From the NCBI RefSeq assembly GCF_963677155.1, contig NZ_OY781884.1, forward strand, positions 4,212,501 through 4,276,500: 64,000 nucleotides of DNA. The letters are read 5' to 3'. Position numbers and translations under genes: made by a program. Under the pieces are notes generated by a model. The model was not told where the DNA came from. It worked only from the letters and a program-made list of their open reading frames with translations, and ran no database searches. Source of the stretch: an uncultured Draconibacterium sp. Lineage in GTDB: Bacteria; Bacteroidota; Bacteroidia; Bacteroidales; Prolixibacteraceae. Below, piece by piece: positions 54,669 through 63,024 of the stretch; the stretch's first letter is position 1, and each line of letters opens with the position of its first letter.

Positions 54669-55601
54669 ATGAAACAATTATTTAAATTCTTAATTTTATT
54701 AGTTTTTTTAACCCATCAGATGGATGTTAAATCTCAAGATATATTTTCAAGAATATATTTAATTTCAAATCAAGATCAAATTCAATTTAATATTCCAAAT
54801 GAAAACAGATATTGGATTATGTCTAAACCTTCACATAATTACGCATTTGCATTATATAGTCCTGATGATGGGAATTGGTTTACTCATTGGAAAACGGGAA
54901 GCGGAGATATGGTAATGAACCGTGGCAGTTTAGGAATAAATATTTCGCCAAATGCAAAATTGCACGTAGGATCTAATGAGAATGATGGAATATTTATTGG
55001 AAAACCAAATGATAATTTTGGATTAGATGGGGGAAGCTACAGTATTAAATTTTATGGTTATCGGGATATAATATCGAACGTAACTTCCGCGAAAATTTCC
55101 GCAGAAAGAACAAATGTTTGCTGTAATTGGCTATATCAAGGTACTGATTTAGTTTTTTATACGACAAATGCTATAACAACAGCAAACTCTGATAATTCTA
55201 TTGAACGAATGCGAATTAAAGATAATGGAAATATTGGTATTGGAACAGATTTATCTTCAAATCCAAATAACTATAAACTAGCGGTAAATGGAACAATTGG
55301 AGCAAAAGAAATAAAAGTAGAGACTACTAGTTGGCCTGATTATATTTTTGATGATAATTATAAATTAAGCTCAATACAAGAGGTTGAAAATTATATAAAT
55401 GAAGAAAATCACTTGCCTGGTATTCCTTCTTCAAAAGAGGTAGAGGATCAGGGGATTAGTCTTGGGGAAATGGATGCTAAGTTGCTTCGAAAGATAGAAG
55501 AGCTAACCTTGTATTTAATTGAGCAAAATAAATTAAATCAAATACTTCAAAAAAGAGTTAACCAATTGGAAAAAGAAATGAGTACTTTGAGAACGCAATG
55601 A
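54669..55601 (+). CDS. Secreted fibre-like protein, array member 7
   Basis: 310 aa with signal peptide MKQLFKFLILLVFLTHQMDV, ending near KSQ. The variable part contains DGIFIGKPNDNFGLDGGSYS and a Cys pair (VCCNWLYQG). The GNIGIGTDLSSNPNNYKLAV stretch and the adjacent module start (nt 55245-55352) are nearly identical to nt 60562-60668 in member 11. The module continues with ENHLPGIPSSKEVEDQGISL and DAKLLRKIEELTLYLIEQNK. The gap to member 6 is 32 nt. Confidence 0.76.
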   Translation: MKQLFKFLILLVFLTHQMDVKSQDIFSRIYLISNQDQIQFNIPNENRYWIMSKPSHNYAFALYSPDDGNWFTHWKTGSGDMVMNRGSLGINISPNAKLHVGSNENDGIFIGKPNDNFGLDGGSYSIKFYGYRDIISNVTSAKISAERTNVCCNWLYQGTDLVFYTTNAITTANSDNSIERMRIKDNGNIGIGTDLSSNPNNYKLAVNGTIGAKEIKVETTSWPDYIFDDNYKLSSIQEVENYINEENHLPGIPSSKEVEDQGISLGEMDAKLLRKIEELTLYLIEQNKLNQILQKRVNQLEKEMSTLRTQ

Positions 55602-55628
55602 AAGACAATAACAATGGCTAACACCCAA

Positions 55629-55658
55629 TATGCCTACCGGAGGCGCAACATAGGCATA
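55629..55658. repeat. Small inverted repeat after member 7
   Basis: TATGCCTA (55629-55636) and TAGGCATA (55651-55658), with a following GGGCATAGG. It lacks a T-run, so it is more a structured spacer than a terminator. Confidence 0.5.
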
Positions 55659-55716
55659 CTGGGCATAGGTTTTACTCTGGTCACAAGCTGAAAAAATAGT
55701 ATAAATAAATAAACTT

Positions 55717-56841
55717 ATGAAAAAAGCAATTTTAGTTCTATTATTAATACTTGGAATTACTCTCAATATTAAAGCACAAGATGAAACTATTAATGGAAAT
55801 CTAACAGTTAAGAGTTCAATAAAATTAAGAAAAAGTGATGATTCAGGAACGGCTGGGTTAGCTTTAAGTGGGACTGGAAGCTATATACATGTAGCAGGAG
55901 CAGGTTTAATTTCCCGTACAAATAATCAACAGGACTTAGGAATTAATGGTTGGAGATTTAGAAGTCTTTGGCTAGGAAGTGATGCTTATATTGCTGGAAA
56001 AGTAGGAATTGGAACTTCTTCTGCACTGGAAAAGCTTGATGTGCGAGGAACAATTAGAGTTATACCATCGTCAAATAATCATTCTCTCCTCCTAGATCGA
56101 ATTGGAGGTAAAGCAACAATAAAGGCTATAAATAGCAGCTCAAATGGAAGTATGGTTATAGATCCAGCCAGCGATGGAGATGCTATTTATTTAGGTCATT
56201 ATGTAAATTCAAATACATATATTTCATCAGGAGGTGGGAAAGTGGGAATTGGTACTTCTTCTGCTCGTGAAAAGCTTGATGTGCGAGGAACTGTTAGAGT
56301 TATACCGTCATCAAATAATTATTCTCTTCTTCTAGATCGAATCGGAGGTAAAGCTACAATAAAGGCTATAAATAGCAGCTCAAATGGAAATATGGTCATA
56401 GACCCAGCTAGCGATGGAGATGCTATCCTTTTAGGTCATTATGTAAATTCAAATACATATCTTTCAACAGGAGGTGGACAAGTAGGTATAGGAACAACAA
56501 AAGTTGGCTCACATAAATTAGCTGTTGAAGGCTCTATTGGAGCTAGAGAAATAAAAGTTGAGTCGTCAGGCTGGTCAGACTTTGTTTTTGATGAAGAATA
56601 TGAATTAAAAAGTTTAGATGAGATAGAGAAATTCATAATTGCCAATAAGCATCTACCAGATATTCCAAGTGAAGCTGAAGTTGGAAAAAAAGGAATTAAT
56701 TTAGGTGAAATGGATGCTAAATTACTTCAGAAAATTGAAGAATTAACTCTATATCTGCTTGAGATGAAAAAAGAATTATCCGAAGTAAAAGAGAAGAATT
56801 TAGCTTTAGAAGAAGAAATAAAAGCCATAAAAGGAAATTAA
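55717..56841 (+). CDS. Secreted fibre-like protein, array member 8 with internal duplication
   Basis: 374 aa with signal peptide MKKAILVLLLILGITLNIKA. A 240-bp (80-residue) segment is present twice (VGIGTSSA, EKLDVRGT-RVIPSSNN, LLDRIGGKATIKAINSSSNG), starting at nt 56002 and 56242, and a third start at 56482 leads into the C-terminal part. The last part (nt 56506-56594) shares an 88-nt tract with member 4. The module has NKHLPDIPSEAEVGKKGINL and DAKLLQKIEELTLYLLEMKK, then an acidic coiled coil. Confidence 0.77.
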   Translation: MKKAILVLLLILGITLNIKAQDETINGNLTVKSSIKLRKSDDSGTAGLALSGTGSYIHVAGAGLISRTNNQQDLGINGWRFRSLWLGSDAYIAGKVGIGTSSALEKLDVRGTIRVIPSSNNHSLLLDRIGGKATIKAINSSSNGSMVIDPASDGDAIYLGHYVNSNTYISSGGGKVGIGTSSAREKLDVRGTVRVIPSSNNYSLLLDRIGGKATIKAINSSSNGNMVIDPASDGDAILLGHYVNSNTYLSTGGGQVGIGTTKVGSHKLAVEGSIGAREIKVESSGWSDFVFDEEYELKSLDEIEKFIIANKHLPDIPSEAEVGKKGINLGEMDAKLLQKIEELTLYLLEMKKELSEVKEKNLALEEEIKAIKGN

Positions 56842-57781
56842 AAGTTCATAGCGCATTTTGCCCTCAGGTTTTGAGGGTTAGTGAAATCTTCTAACTTTAG
56901 TGTTTAAATTCGGTTGTAGCGGTTCGGAAGGGAGGACAAAAACAATACTGGGGCACAACGATTTTACTGCCTTTTACGATAAAGGCTACCACGCAGGCAG
57001 CGAACTTGCCATAGCCGATATGCCCGGTATACCGGCAATTGTTACCATTCCCCCGTTTTCAGGAGCTTCGTATGCTTCTGACATCAGGAACGATGTGGAA
57101 CATTTTACTACGACCCGAAAACTGATACCTACCCTTGCCTGCAAGGACACACCCTAAAAACTACCGGCTACTGGCACCATGCAAAAAATGGTGCCGGAGA
57201 AACAGCCTATCGTTTCCGCAACTACACAACACCAAAATGCAAAAGCTGTGAGGTCGGTCCCCTGTGCACAAAATCGACAGTAAATGGAAAACAGGTCAGG
57301 CGAAGTGAGTTTGCCGACAACATTGAAAACAACAAAAAACGCGTTCAGAACAGCGAAAAGCTATACAAACGACGGCAAGCCATTGTCGAATATCCCTTCG
57401 GTACCATTAAACGTCAGTGGGGATTCTGCTACATTATCACCAAAAAGTATATCGAAAGGGCTGAAGCCGACTTTGGCTTGATTATGACGGCCTACAACCT
57501 CAGAAGAATAATCAATATTGTGAGCATGACGGAATTAGAAAAATATATGATAAGTATTTTTACTGATTTCTGTTCAATTTTTACGCATTTAAAGCTATTT
57601 TTAAGCCACAGAAACCAAATACTCAGAATGACTATGAAAACCTATTATAAAAACCGCTTCTCAAAACGTTTTATAAGCCTCAATTATATCGCCCCGGAGA
57701 GGGGTTTTTAGACCAGACTGCCGTAATAAACAATTGCAAAAGATCATCAATTTTAATTACTAAAAAGCTAATAATAGCATT
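56842..57781. other. Gap between members 8 and 9, mostly IS1182 remnant
   Basis: 56930-57711 is a transposase fragment; 57712-57781 carries the shared IS end and the promoter region of the next gene. Confidence 0.65.
56930..57711 (+). pseudogene. IS1182-family transposase, C-terminal half, frameshifted
   Basis: The frame begins RTKTILGHNDFTAFYDKGYH and continues to FTTTRKLIPTLACKDTP (stop). Another frame carries the cysteine block (YTTPKCKSCEVGPLCTKSTV), then RRQAIVEYPFGTIKRQWGFC, YIITKKYIERAEADFGLIMT and AYNLRRIINIV. The last frame ends MKTYYKNRFSKRFISLNYIA-PERGF. All are typical IS1182 blocks. It starts about where the fragment at 49583-49790 ends, so the three pieces are collinear with one gene. 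Confidence 0.85.
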
Positions 57782-58690
57782 ATGAAATCGAATAAGAAGT
57801 TTTATTTTTTTACATTTTTATTTATCATTGCTCATTCTGCAAATTTATTTTCTCAAGATATAATTAGTGGGGGGGCAAACAGCTGGATTATTCATACTCC
57901 AGATGATGGACGTACAAGCCTTTATATAGCACCAAAACTTAATGGAAACTGGGATTGGGCAAAGCAAACAATATTTTATAGCAATGGAGCTGTAAGTTTT
58001 AATAATAATGTTGGTATAAGAACAAGTACTCCATTGTCAGCACTACATGTTGAAAGTGAGGGGGTATTTAAAGGTAATGCTTGGTTTGGAAAATCTTATG
58101 TAAATGATTATAGATACCATTTTGATAGAGCACGTGTAGGTGTAAGTGGTACATCTTCGACTGGTCAATATGGAGCTGGGATTCATTTTCAAGTAAGAAA
58201 TAATAACAACACGAACTATTTACATTCTATAATTGGCGAAGATAGAGATGGTCGCTTAATATTTGAAACTGGGGGAGCGGGAATTGTAGCTCCGACAGAG
58301 AAAATGACAATATTTCCAAATGGAAATGTAGGTATTGGCACAACTAAAACAAATGGTTATAAATTAGCTGTTGATGGTATAATTGGGACACGTGAAATAG
58401 TCGTAAATACAGATATCTGGTCTGACTTTGTTTTTAATAATGATTACAAGCTAAAAAGCTTAGCAGAAGTTGAAAAATTCATAGAAGAAAACAAACATTT
58501 GCCTGATATTCCTTCTGAAAAAGAAGTTAAAGAGAATGGAGTACAAGTTGGTGAAATGAATGCAAAACTTTTGCAAAAAATTGAAGAGCTGACACTTTAT
58601 ATGATTGATATGAATAAAGAAGTGAAAGCTCTTAAAAATGAAAATTCAGAGCTTATGGGAAAAGTTAAAAAATTAGAAGCAGTAAAATAG
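57782..58690 (+). CDS. Secreted fibre-like protein, array member 9
   Basis: 302 aa with signal peptide MKSNKKFYFFTFLFIIAHSA, ending near NLFSQ. The variable part reads IIHTPDDGRTSLYIAPKLNG, with a NVGIRTSTPLSALHVES motif and HFQVRNNNNTNYLHSIIGED. After NVGIGTTKTNGYKLAVDGI comes the module (TREIVVNTDIWSDFVFNNDY, NKHLPDIPSEKEVKENGVQV, NAKLLQKIEELTLYMIDMNK). The coiled coil KEVKALKNENSELMGKVKKL is the same type as in member 6. Confidence 0.76.
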   Translation: MKSNKKFYFFTFLFIIAHSANLFSQDIISGGANSWIIHTPDDGRTSLYIAPKLNGNWDWAKQTIFYSNGAVSFNNNVGIRTSTPLSALHVESEGVFKGNAWFGKSYVNDYRYHFDRARVGVSGTSSTGQYGAGIHFQVRNNNNTNYLHSIIGEDRDGRLIFETGGAGIVAPTEKMTIFPNGNVGIGTTKTNGYKLAVDGIIGTREIVVNTDIWSDFVFNNDYKLKSLAEVEKFIEENKHLPDIPSEKEVKENGVQVGEMNAKLLQKIEELTLYMIDMNKEVKALKNENSELMGKVKKLEAVK

Positions 58691-58783
58691 GCAATAATTT
58701 TAACAATGTATAATTGGAACAAGGCATAAAAGAGCCAAAAACACTCCATGTATTTTTTATAAATTATATTCAGTTATTGATAT

Positions 58784-58911
58784 TAAAAGTTATTTTTAAG
58801 CCACAGAAACCAAATACTCAGAATTACAATAGAAACAACCTGTTATAAAACGCTTCTTAAAACATGTTATATACTTCTTTTACATAGCCTCGAAAATGGA
58901 TTTTTAGGCAC
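58784..58911 (+). pseudogene. IS1182-family transposase C-terminal tail, second complete tail copy
   Basis: The frame (from TTATTTTTAAGCCACAGAAA) reads LFLSHRNQILRITIETTCYK, then TLLKTCYILLLHSLENGF and a stop at 58909-58911. It matches the tails at 49817-49949 and 57590-57711. Only the tail is present; it is followed by 74 nt and fibre gene 10. Confidence 0.7.
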
Positions 58912-58984
58912 GCTGCTGTTGTAAGCAATTGATTCAATGATTTTTTCTAAAATGGAGATATTAACAAACTAAATAAATAGAAAA

Positions 58985-60001
58985 ATGAATAAAGTAAAAC
59001 TTGTAATAATCATTTCACTAACTGTTTCTAGTTTTAATACTATCAAAGCACAAACAAAATATACTGGTTTATTTAAAACTTCAAATGGAAATACTGGTTA
59101 CCATCATTTCACAAGAAACAACTCAGCGGGTGCAGCAGTTTATATAAATCAAGTTTCAAAAAATGGTCCAATTTTGAGATTATCAAGTGGTATATATGAT
59201 GCAGGACAAGGCATAAAATTCACTTTTGAAAATAATGGATATTTGGGATTAGGAACCACTACTGTTACGGAGAAATTAGTATTGTATAAAACTGATGCAA
59301 CGCAAGTGACAACACAATACGGAAATTTAAATACTGATGTAGGAGCAGGAAATGGTTTTATTGTTGGCATCGAAACAGCTGGGAATGGTGTGATTTGGAA
59401 TAGGGAAAATCGTTATATTCGGTTTGGAACTAATGCCACCGAAAGAATGAGAATTCATGAAAATGGTAATATTGATATATATGGAATAGTTAAATCAGGT
59501 GCGTATAAAACTATTGAGAATAATACAGATTATCATCATTTTATTCGTAATAATGTGGGAGGTGCTGCGGTATATGTGAATCAGGTTTCAACTGGGCCAA
59601 TATTAAGACTTTCAAGTGGAACTTCATCTCCAAATGTTAATGTCAAACTTACTGTTGAGAACAATGGTGCAGTTGGCATTGGAACATCAACAATTGAAGA
59701 TTATATGCTTTCTGTAAATGGAAAGATTAAAGCAAAAGAAATAAAAATTGAAACAGGATGGGCTGATTTCGTATTTGATGAAGAATATAGTTTGAGAAGT
59801 ATTAATGATATAGAGTTATTTATTCAAAAGAACAGACACCTGCCTGATATCCCAACAGCTAAAGAGGTCGAAGACAATGGAGTGAATCTTGGAGAAATGA
59901 ATACTAAATTATTACAGAAAATAGAGGAATTGACACTTTATGTTATTGATTTACAAAAACAAGTTGATGGCTTAAAAAGCCAACTGGATGAACAGAAGTA
60001 A
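58985..60001 (+). CDS. Secreted fibre-like protein, array member 10 with internal duplication
   Basis: 338 aa with signal peptide MNKVKLVIIISLTVSSFNTI, ending near KAQ. A 31-residue unit occurs twice (YHHFTRNNSAGAAVYINQVS and YHHFIRNNVGGAAVYVNQVS, each followed by GPILRLSSG). ERMRIHENGNIDIYG separates them. The module reads AKEIKIETGWADFVFDEEYS, NRHLPDIPTAKEVEDNGVNL, NTKLLQKIEELTLYVIDLQK. Confidence 0.76.
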   Translation: MNKVKLVIIISLTVSSFNTIKAQTKYTGLFKTSNGNTGYHHFTRNNSAGAAVYINQVSKNGPILRLSSGIYDAGQGIKFTFENNGYLGLGTTTVTEKLVLYKTDATQVTTQYGNLNTDVGAGNGFIVGIETAGNGVIWNRENRYIRFGTNATERMRIHENGNIDIYGIVKSGAYKTIENNTDYHHFIRNNVGGAAVYVNQVSTGPILRLSSGTSSPNVNVKLTVENNGAVGIGTSTIEDYMLSVNGKIKAKEIKIETGWADFVFDEEYSLRSINDIELFIQKNRHLPDIPTAKEVEDNGVNLGEMNTKLLQKIEELTLYVIDLQKQVDGLKSQLDEQK

Positions 60002-60048
60002 AATGCAATGGCAAATAAAAACAAAAATAATATCAAAATAAATAAACA

Positions 60049-60930
60049 ATGAAAAAAAAAATTATTCTATTTTTAATTTTTACGACAAACATCTTTTCTC
60101 TTAAGGCACAGGAACTTGAGTGGGACGTTGACAATACAGGTAATAATCCCGGAGAAAGAATTGTAGCAATTCTAGATGCAGAAACAGTAGCCACTTATCC
60201 TTATAACGGTGTTGAGATTATTGGACAAGTAATAGACAATAATGGAAATTGGGGTTATAACCTACCAATAGTAAGCAATTTCTCATTATATGTGAAATTT
60301 TCTGGTGGAATTAGTTATAGACTTATTCAAGCAGTTGAAACAAGCAATATTATTCTACGATTAAGGAAAATATCAGATTTAGAATTTCATTTGACAGCAA
60401 ATTGTCCTAATTACCATACAGCAATGAGAATACTTTTAAAAAAAGTTGAAGGTTCTGTTAATGTCATTATGGGAGATCCAAAAGTTAATGACGCTTCAGG
60501 AGAACTTGTTATATCTGAACCAACCTATAAGTCTTATGTCTCAGGTAATTTTGGAATAGGCACAGATTTATCCTCAAATCCAAATAACTATAAACTAGCG
60601 GTAAATGGAACAATTGGAGCAAAAGAAATAAAAGTGGAGACTACTAGTTGGTCTGATTATGTTTTTGATGATAAATATAAATTACAGGAATTAAAAGATC
60701 TAGAAAATTATATAAAGGAAAATAGAAGTTTGCCTAATATACCTACAGAAGAAGAGGTTATTAAAAATGGAATAAACGTTGCAGAGATGGATTCAAAACT
60801 ATTACAAAAAATTGAGGAACTTACTTTATACTTGATTGAACAAAATAAAAGAATAGAGAAGCTTGAGAAAGAAAATGAATCACTAAAGACAAAGATAAAT
60901 ATATGGCAACAAATCAATCATTTACAATAG
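60049..60930 (+). CDS. Secreted fibre-like protein, array member 11
   Basis: 293 aa with signal peptide MKKKIILFLIFTTNIFSLKA. The variable N-terminal domain (about residues 22-150: NTGNNPGERIVAILDAETVA, NNGNWGYNLPIVSNFSLYVK) differs from the others and looks like a compact beta domain. From nt 60562 it is almost the same as member 7 (GTDLSSNPNNYKLAVNGTIG). Module: NRSLPNIPTEEEVIKNGINV, DSKLLQKIEELTLYLIEQNK. Confidence 0.76.
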   Translation: MKKKIILFLIFTTNIFSLKAQELEWDVDNTGNNPGERIVAILDAETVATYPYNGVEIIGQVIDNNGNWGYNLPIVSNFSLYVKFSGGISYRLIQAVETSNIILRLRKISDLEFHLTANCPNYHTAMRILLKKVEGSVNVIMGDPKVNDASGELVISEPTYKSYVSGNFGIGTDLSSNPNNYKLAVNGTIGAKEIKVETTSWSDYVFDDKYKLQELKDLENYIKENRSLPNIPTEEEVIKNGINVAEMDSKLLQKIEELTLYLIEQNKRIEKLEKENESLKTKINIWQQINHLQ

Positions 60931-61098
60931 GTAACCATGAAACGTATGGGGGGCAGTGAGTGTTCGGGCACCCTGCGTCGCTCCAACTTTCTGCAAAAAT
61001 GGACATAGACGCCCCACACTCCCAAACGATTTCATACCGCAAAACAGTTACCTTTAATTGCAATAAACCTGTAGAATATAAATTAAGATTGTATTAAA

Positions 61099-62442
61099 AT
61101 GAGGAAAATTAAAATTTTATTGATAATCCTATTGAATATTAATTGTACGGTGGGATTTTCACAATGGGATTTAAATACAAATTCAGTTCTTTATCGTAAA
61201 GCTAATTCAGACCAAATTATTCTAAAAACGAGTCGGACTGACAATACCTTTCCAGGAAATATCAAAACAGACGGATGGGGAAATTTTGGTTTTAATAGAA
61301 ATATCAATTTGGGGGGATACATTTCAAAGATAAATAATGGAACCGAGATAATTTATCGAACAATAAGAACCGATAACACCTGGGAAGGTACGATTACGTC
61401 AGATGGATTTGGAAATTTCGGGTTTAACAGAAATATTAAAATAGGAGGGTATATTTCCAATGTAAATAACAATCCTAAAATCATTTATAAAACGATTCGG
61501 ACAGATAATACCTATGAGGGAAATATCAAAACAGACGGATGGGGAAATTTTAGTTTTAGTAGAAATATCAATTTGGGGGGATACATTTCAAAGATAAATA
61601 ATGGAACCGAGATAATTTATCGAACAATAAGAACCGATAACACCTGGGAAGGTACGATTACTTCGGATGGATTTGGAAATTTCGGGTTTAACAGAAATAT
61701 TAAAATTGGAGGGTATATTTCCAATGTAAATAACAATCCTAAAATCATTTATAAAACGATTCGGACAGATAATACCTATGAGGGAAATATCAAAACAGAC
61801 GGATGGGGAAATTTTAGTTTTAGTAGAAATATCAATTTGGGGGGATACATTTCAAAGATAAATAATGGAACCGAGATAATTTATCGAACAATAAGAACCG
61901 ATAACACCTGGGAAGGTACGATTACTTCGGATGGATTTGGAAATTTCGGGTTTAACAGAAATATTAAAATTGGAGGGTATATTTCCAATGTAAATAACAA
62001 TCCTAAAATCATTTATAAAACGATTCGGACAGATAATACCTATGAGGGAAATATCAAAACAGATGGATGGGGTAATTTTACCTTTAGTAATAATGTTGCT
62101 ATTGGAACAGGTAATGCGAGGAACTATAAATTGAATGTTTGTGGTACAATTCGGGCAAGTGAGGTAAAAGTTGATTTAACCGGTTGTGATTTTGTTTTTG
62201 AGGATGATTATCAGTTAAGAACTTTAAAAGAAGTAGAAGATTTTATAAAAGCAAATAAAAGACTACCAAATGTTAAATCAGCAGCCGAAATGGAAGCAGA
62301 CGGAACAAACTTAGGAGAGTTAAACTCGCAACTATTACAGAAAATTGAAGAATTGACTCTTTATTCAATTGACCAAGAGAAGAAAATAGAAAGACTAGAA
62401 CGAGTAGTCGAGCAATTAATGGAAAACCGAACATGCAATTAG
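61099..62442 (+). CDS. Secreted fibre-like protein, array member 12 with 88-residue tandem repeats
   Basis: 447 aa with signal peptide MRKIKILLIILLNINCTVGF. Residues about 25-340 consist of alternating 44-residue units (RTIRTDNTWEGTITSDGFGN and KTIRTDNTYEGNIKTDGWGN types), which combine into an exact 264-bp higher-order repeat (starts at 61303, 61567 and 61831; copies almost identical in DNA). This gives a long regular fibre shaft. After AIGTGNARNYKLNVCGTI comes the module (ASEVKVDLTGCDFVFEDDYQ, NKRLPNVKSAAEMEADGTNL, NSQLLQKIEELTLYSIDQEK). It is the last member of the array. Confidence 0.8.
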   Translation: MRKIKILLIILLNINCTVGFSQWDLNTNSVLYRKANSDQIILKTSRTDNTFPGNIKTDGWGNFGFNRNINLGGYISKINNGTEIIYRTIRTDNTWEGTITSDGFGNFGFNRNIKIGGYISNVNNNPKIIYKTIRTDNTYEGNIKTDGWGNFSFSRNINLGGYISKINNGTEIIYRTIRTDNTWEGTITSDGFGNFGFNRNIKIGGYISNVNNNPKIIYKTIRTDNTYEGNIKTDGWGNFSFSRNINLGGYISKINNGTEIIYRTIRTDNTWEGTITSDGFGNFGFNRNIKIGGYISNVNNNPKIIYKTIRTDNTYEGNIKTDGWGNFTFSNNVAIGTGNARNYKLNVCGTIRASEVKVDLTGCDFVFEDDYQLRTLKEVEDFIKANKRLPNVKSAAEMEADGTNLGELNSQLLQKIEELTLYSIDQEKKIERLERVVEQLMENRTCN

Positions 62443-62960
62443 AATAATGTATATACAAAAGCTGGCATTTTTCATTAAGCCTACCGTTGGTAATGATCAA
62501 AACATCTTTACTCCAAAGTGCTGGTTGTAATCGCTCCTTTGTGCTCAGCCCGAATATATCTTTGTTGAGATATATTTTGAAGTATTTATTCTGGGATTTG
62601 CAAATACTCTAAGTGGTATTGGCTGTTAATGTAGATAAATTCCACAGTTCATTCATGGAATACTTATGCTACCCGCGCCGGTGTAAGAAATGACTTAAAA
62701 GACAGGATTCTACACAATTTGAATACATTGTAGTCATTCTCCGGCTGGCTCTTGCTTGTACTTTTTTATTATCACCCCTTCAAAGCTATTTTCAATTTAA
62801 ACGGCTTACAGGAAGCTTTTCTATTGTATTTCATCCTGTCATTATTTTGTTAATGATGTCAGAACCCTGAAACGTACTTACCCCCGAATTTCAAATAGAC
62901 ACCTTCTTATAATTGATACTCTTCTCATCCAACGAGTCCGTTGGTTAAAACCCCATTTTG
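62443..62960. other. Intergenic region after the fibre array
   Basis: No gene seen on either strand; short frames are unsupported. It separates the fibre array from the RteC-type gene and should contain that gene's promoter, upstream of the hairpin at 62961-62996. Confidence 0.5.
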
Positions 62961-62996
62961 TCCAATCATTTCCAGGAAGATGATTGGATTTTTTTT
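62961..62996 (+). terminator. Terminator-like hairpin (possible attenuator) upstream of the RteC-domain gene
   Basis: A perfect 9-bp stem TCCAATCAT / ATGATTGGA (62961-62969, 62980-62988), a 10-nt loop, then eight T. It lies 28 nt before the RteC start, with no gene on this strand for 500 nt upstream, so it probably acts on the leader transcript of the RteC gene. Confidence 0.8.
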
Positions 62997-63024
62997 CGAT
63001 TTAATTTATTCACTGTTATTGCGT

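Noticed and set aside
60935-61060. Imperfect inverted repeat after fibre gene 11
   Set aside because: The arms pair only in part (ATGAAACG / CGATTTCAT ends) and the structure is too uncertain to list as a feature.
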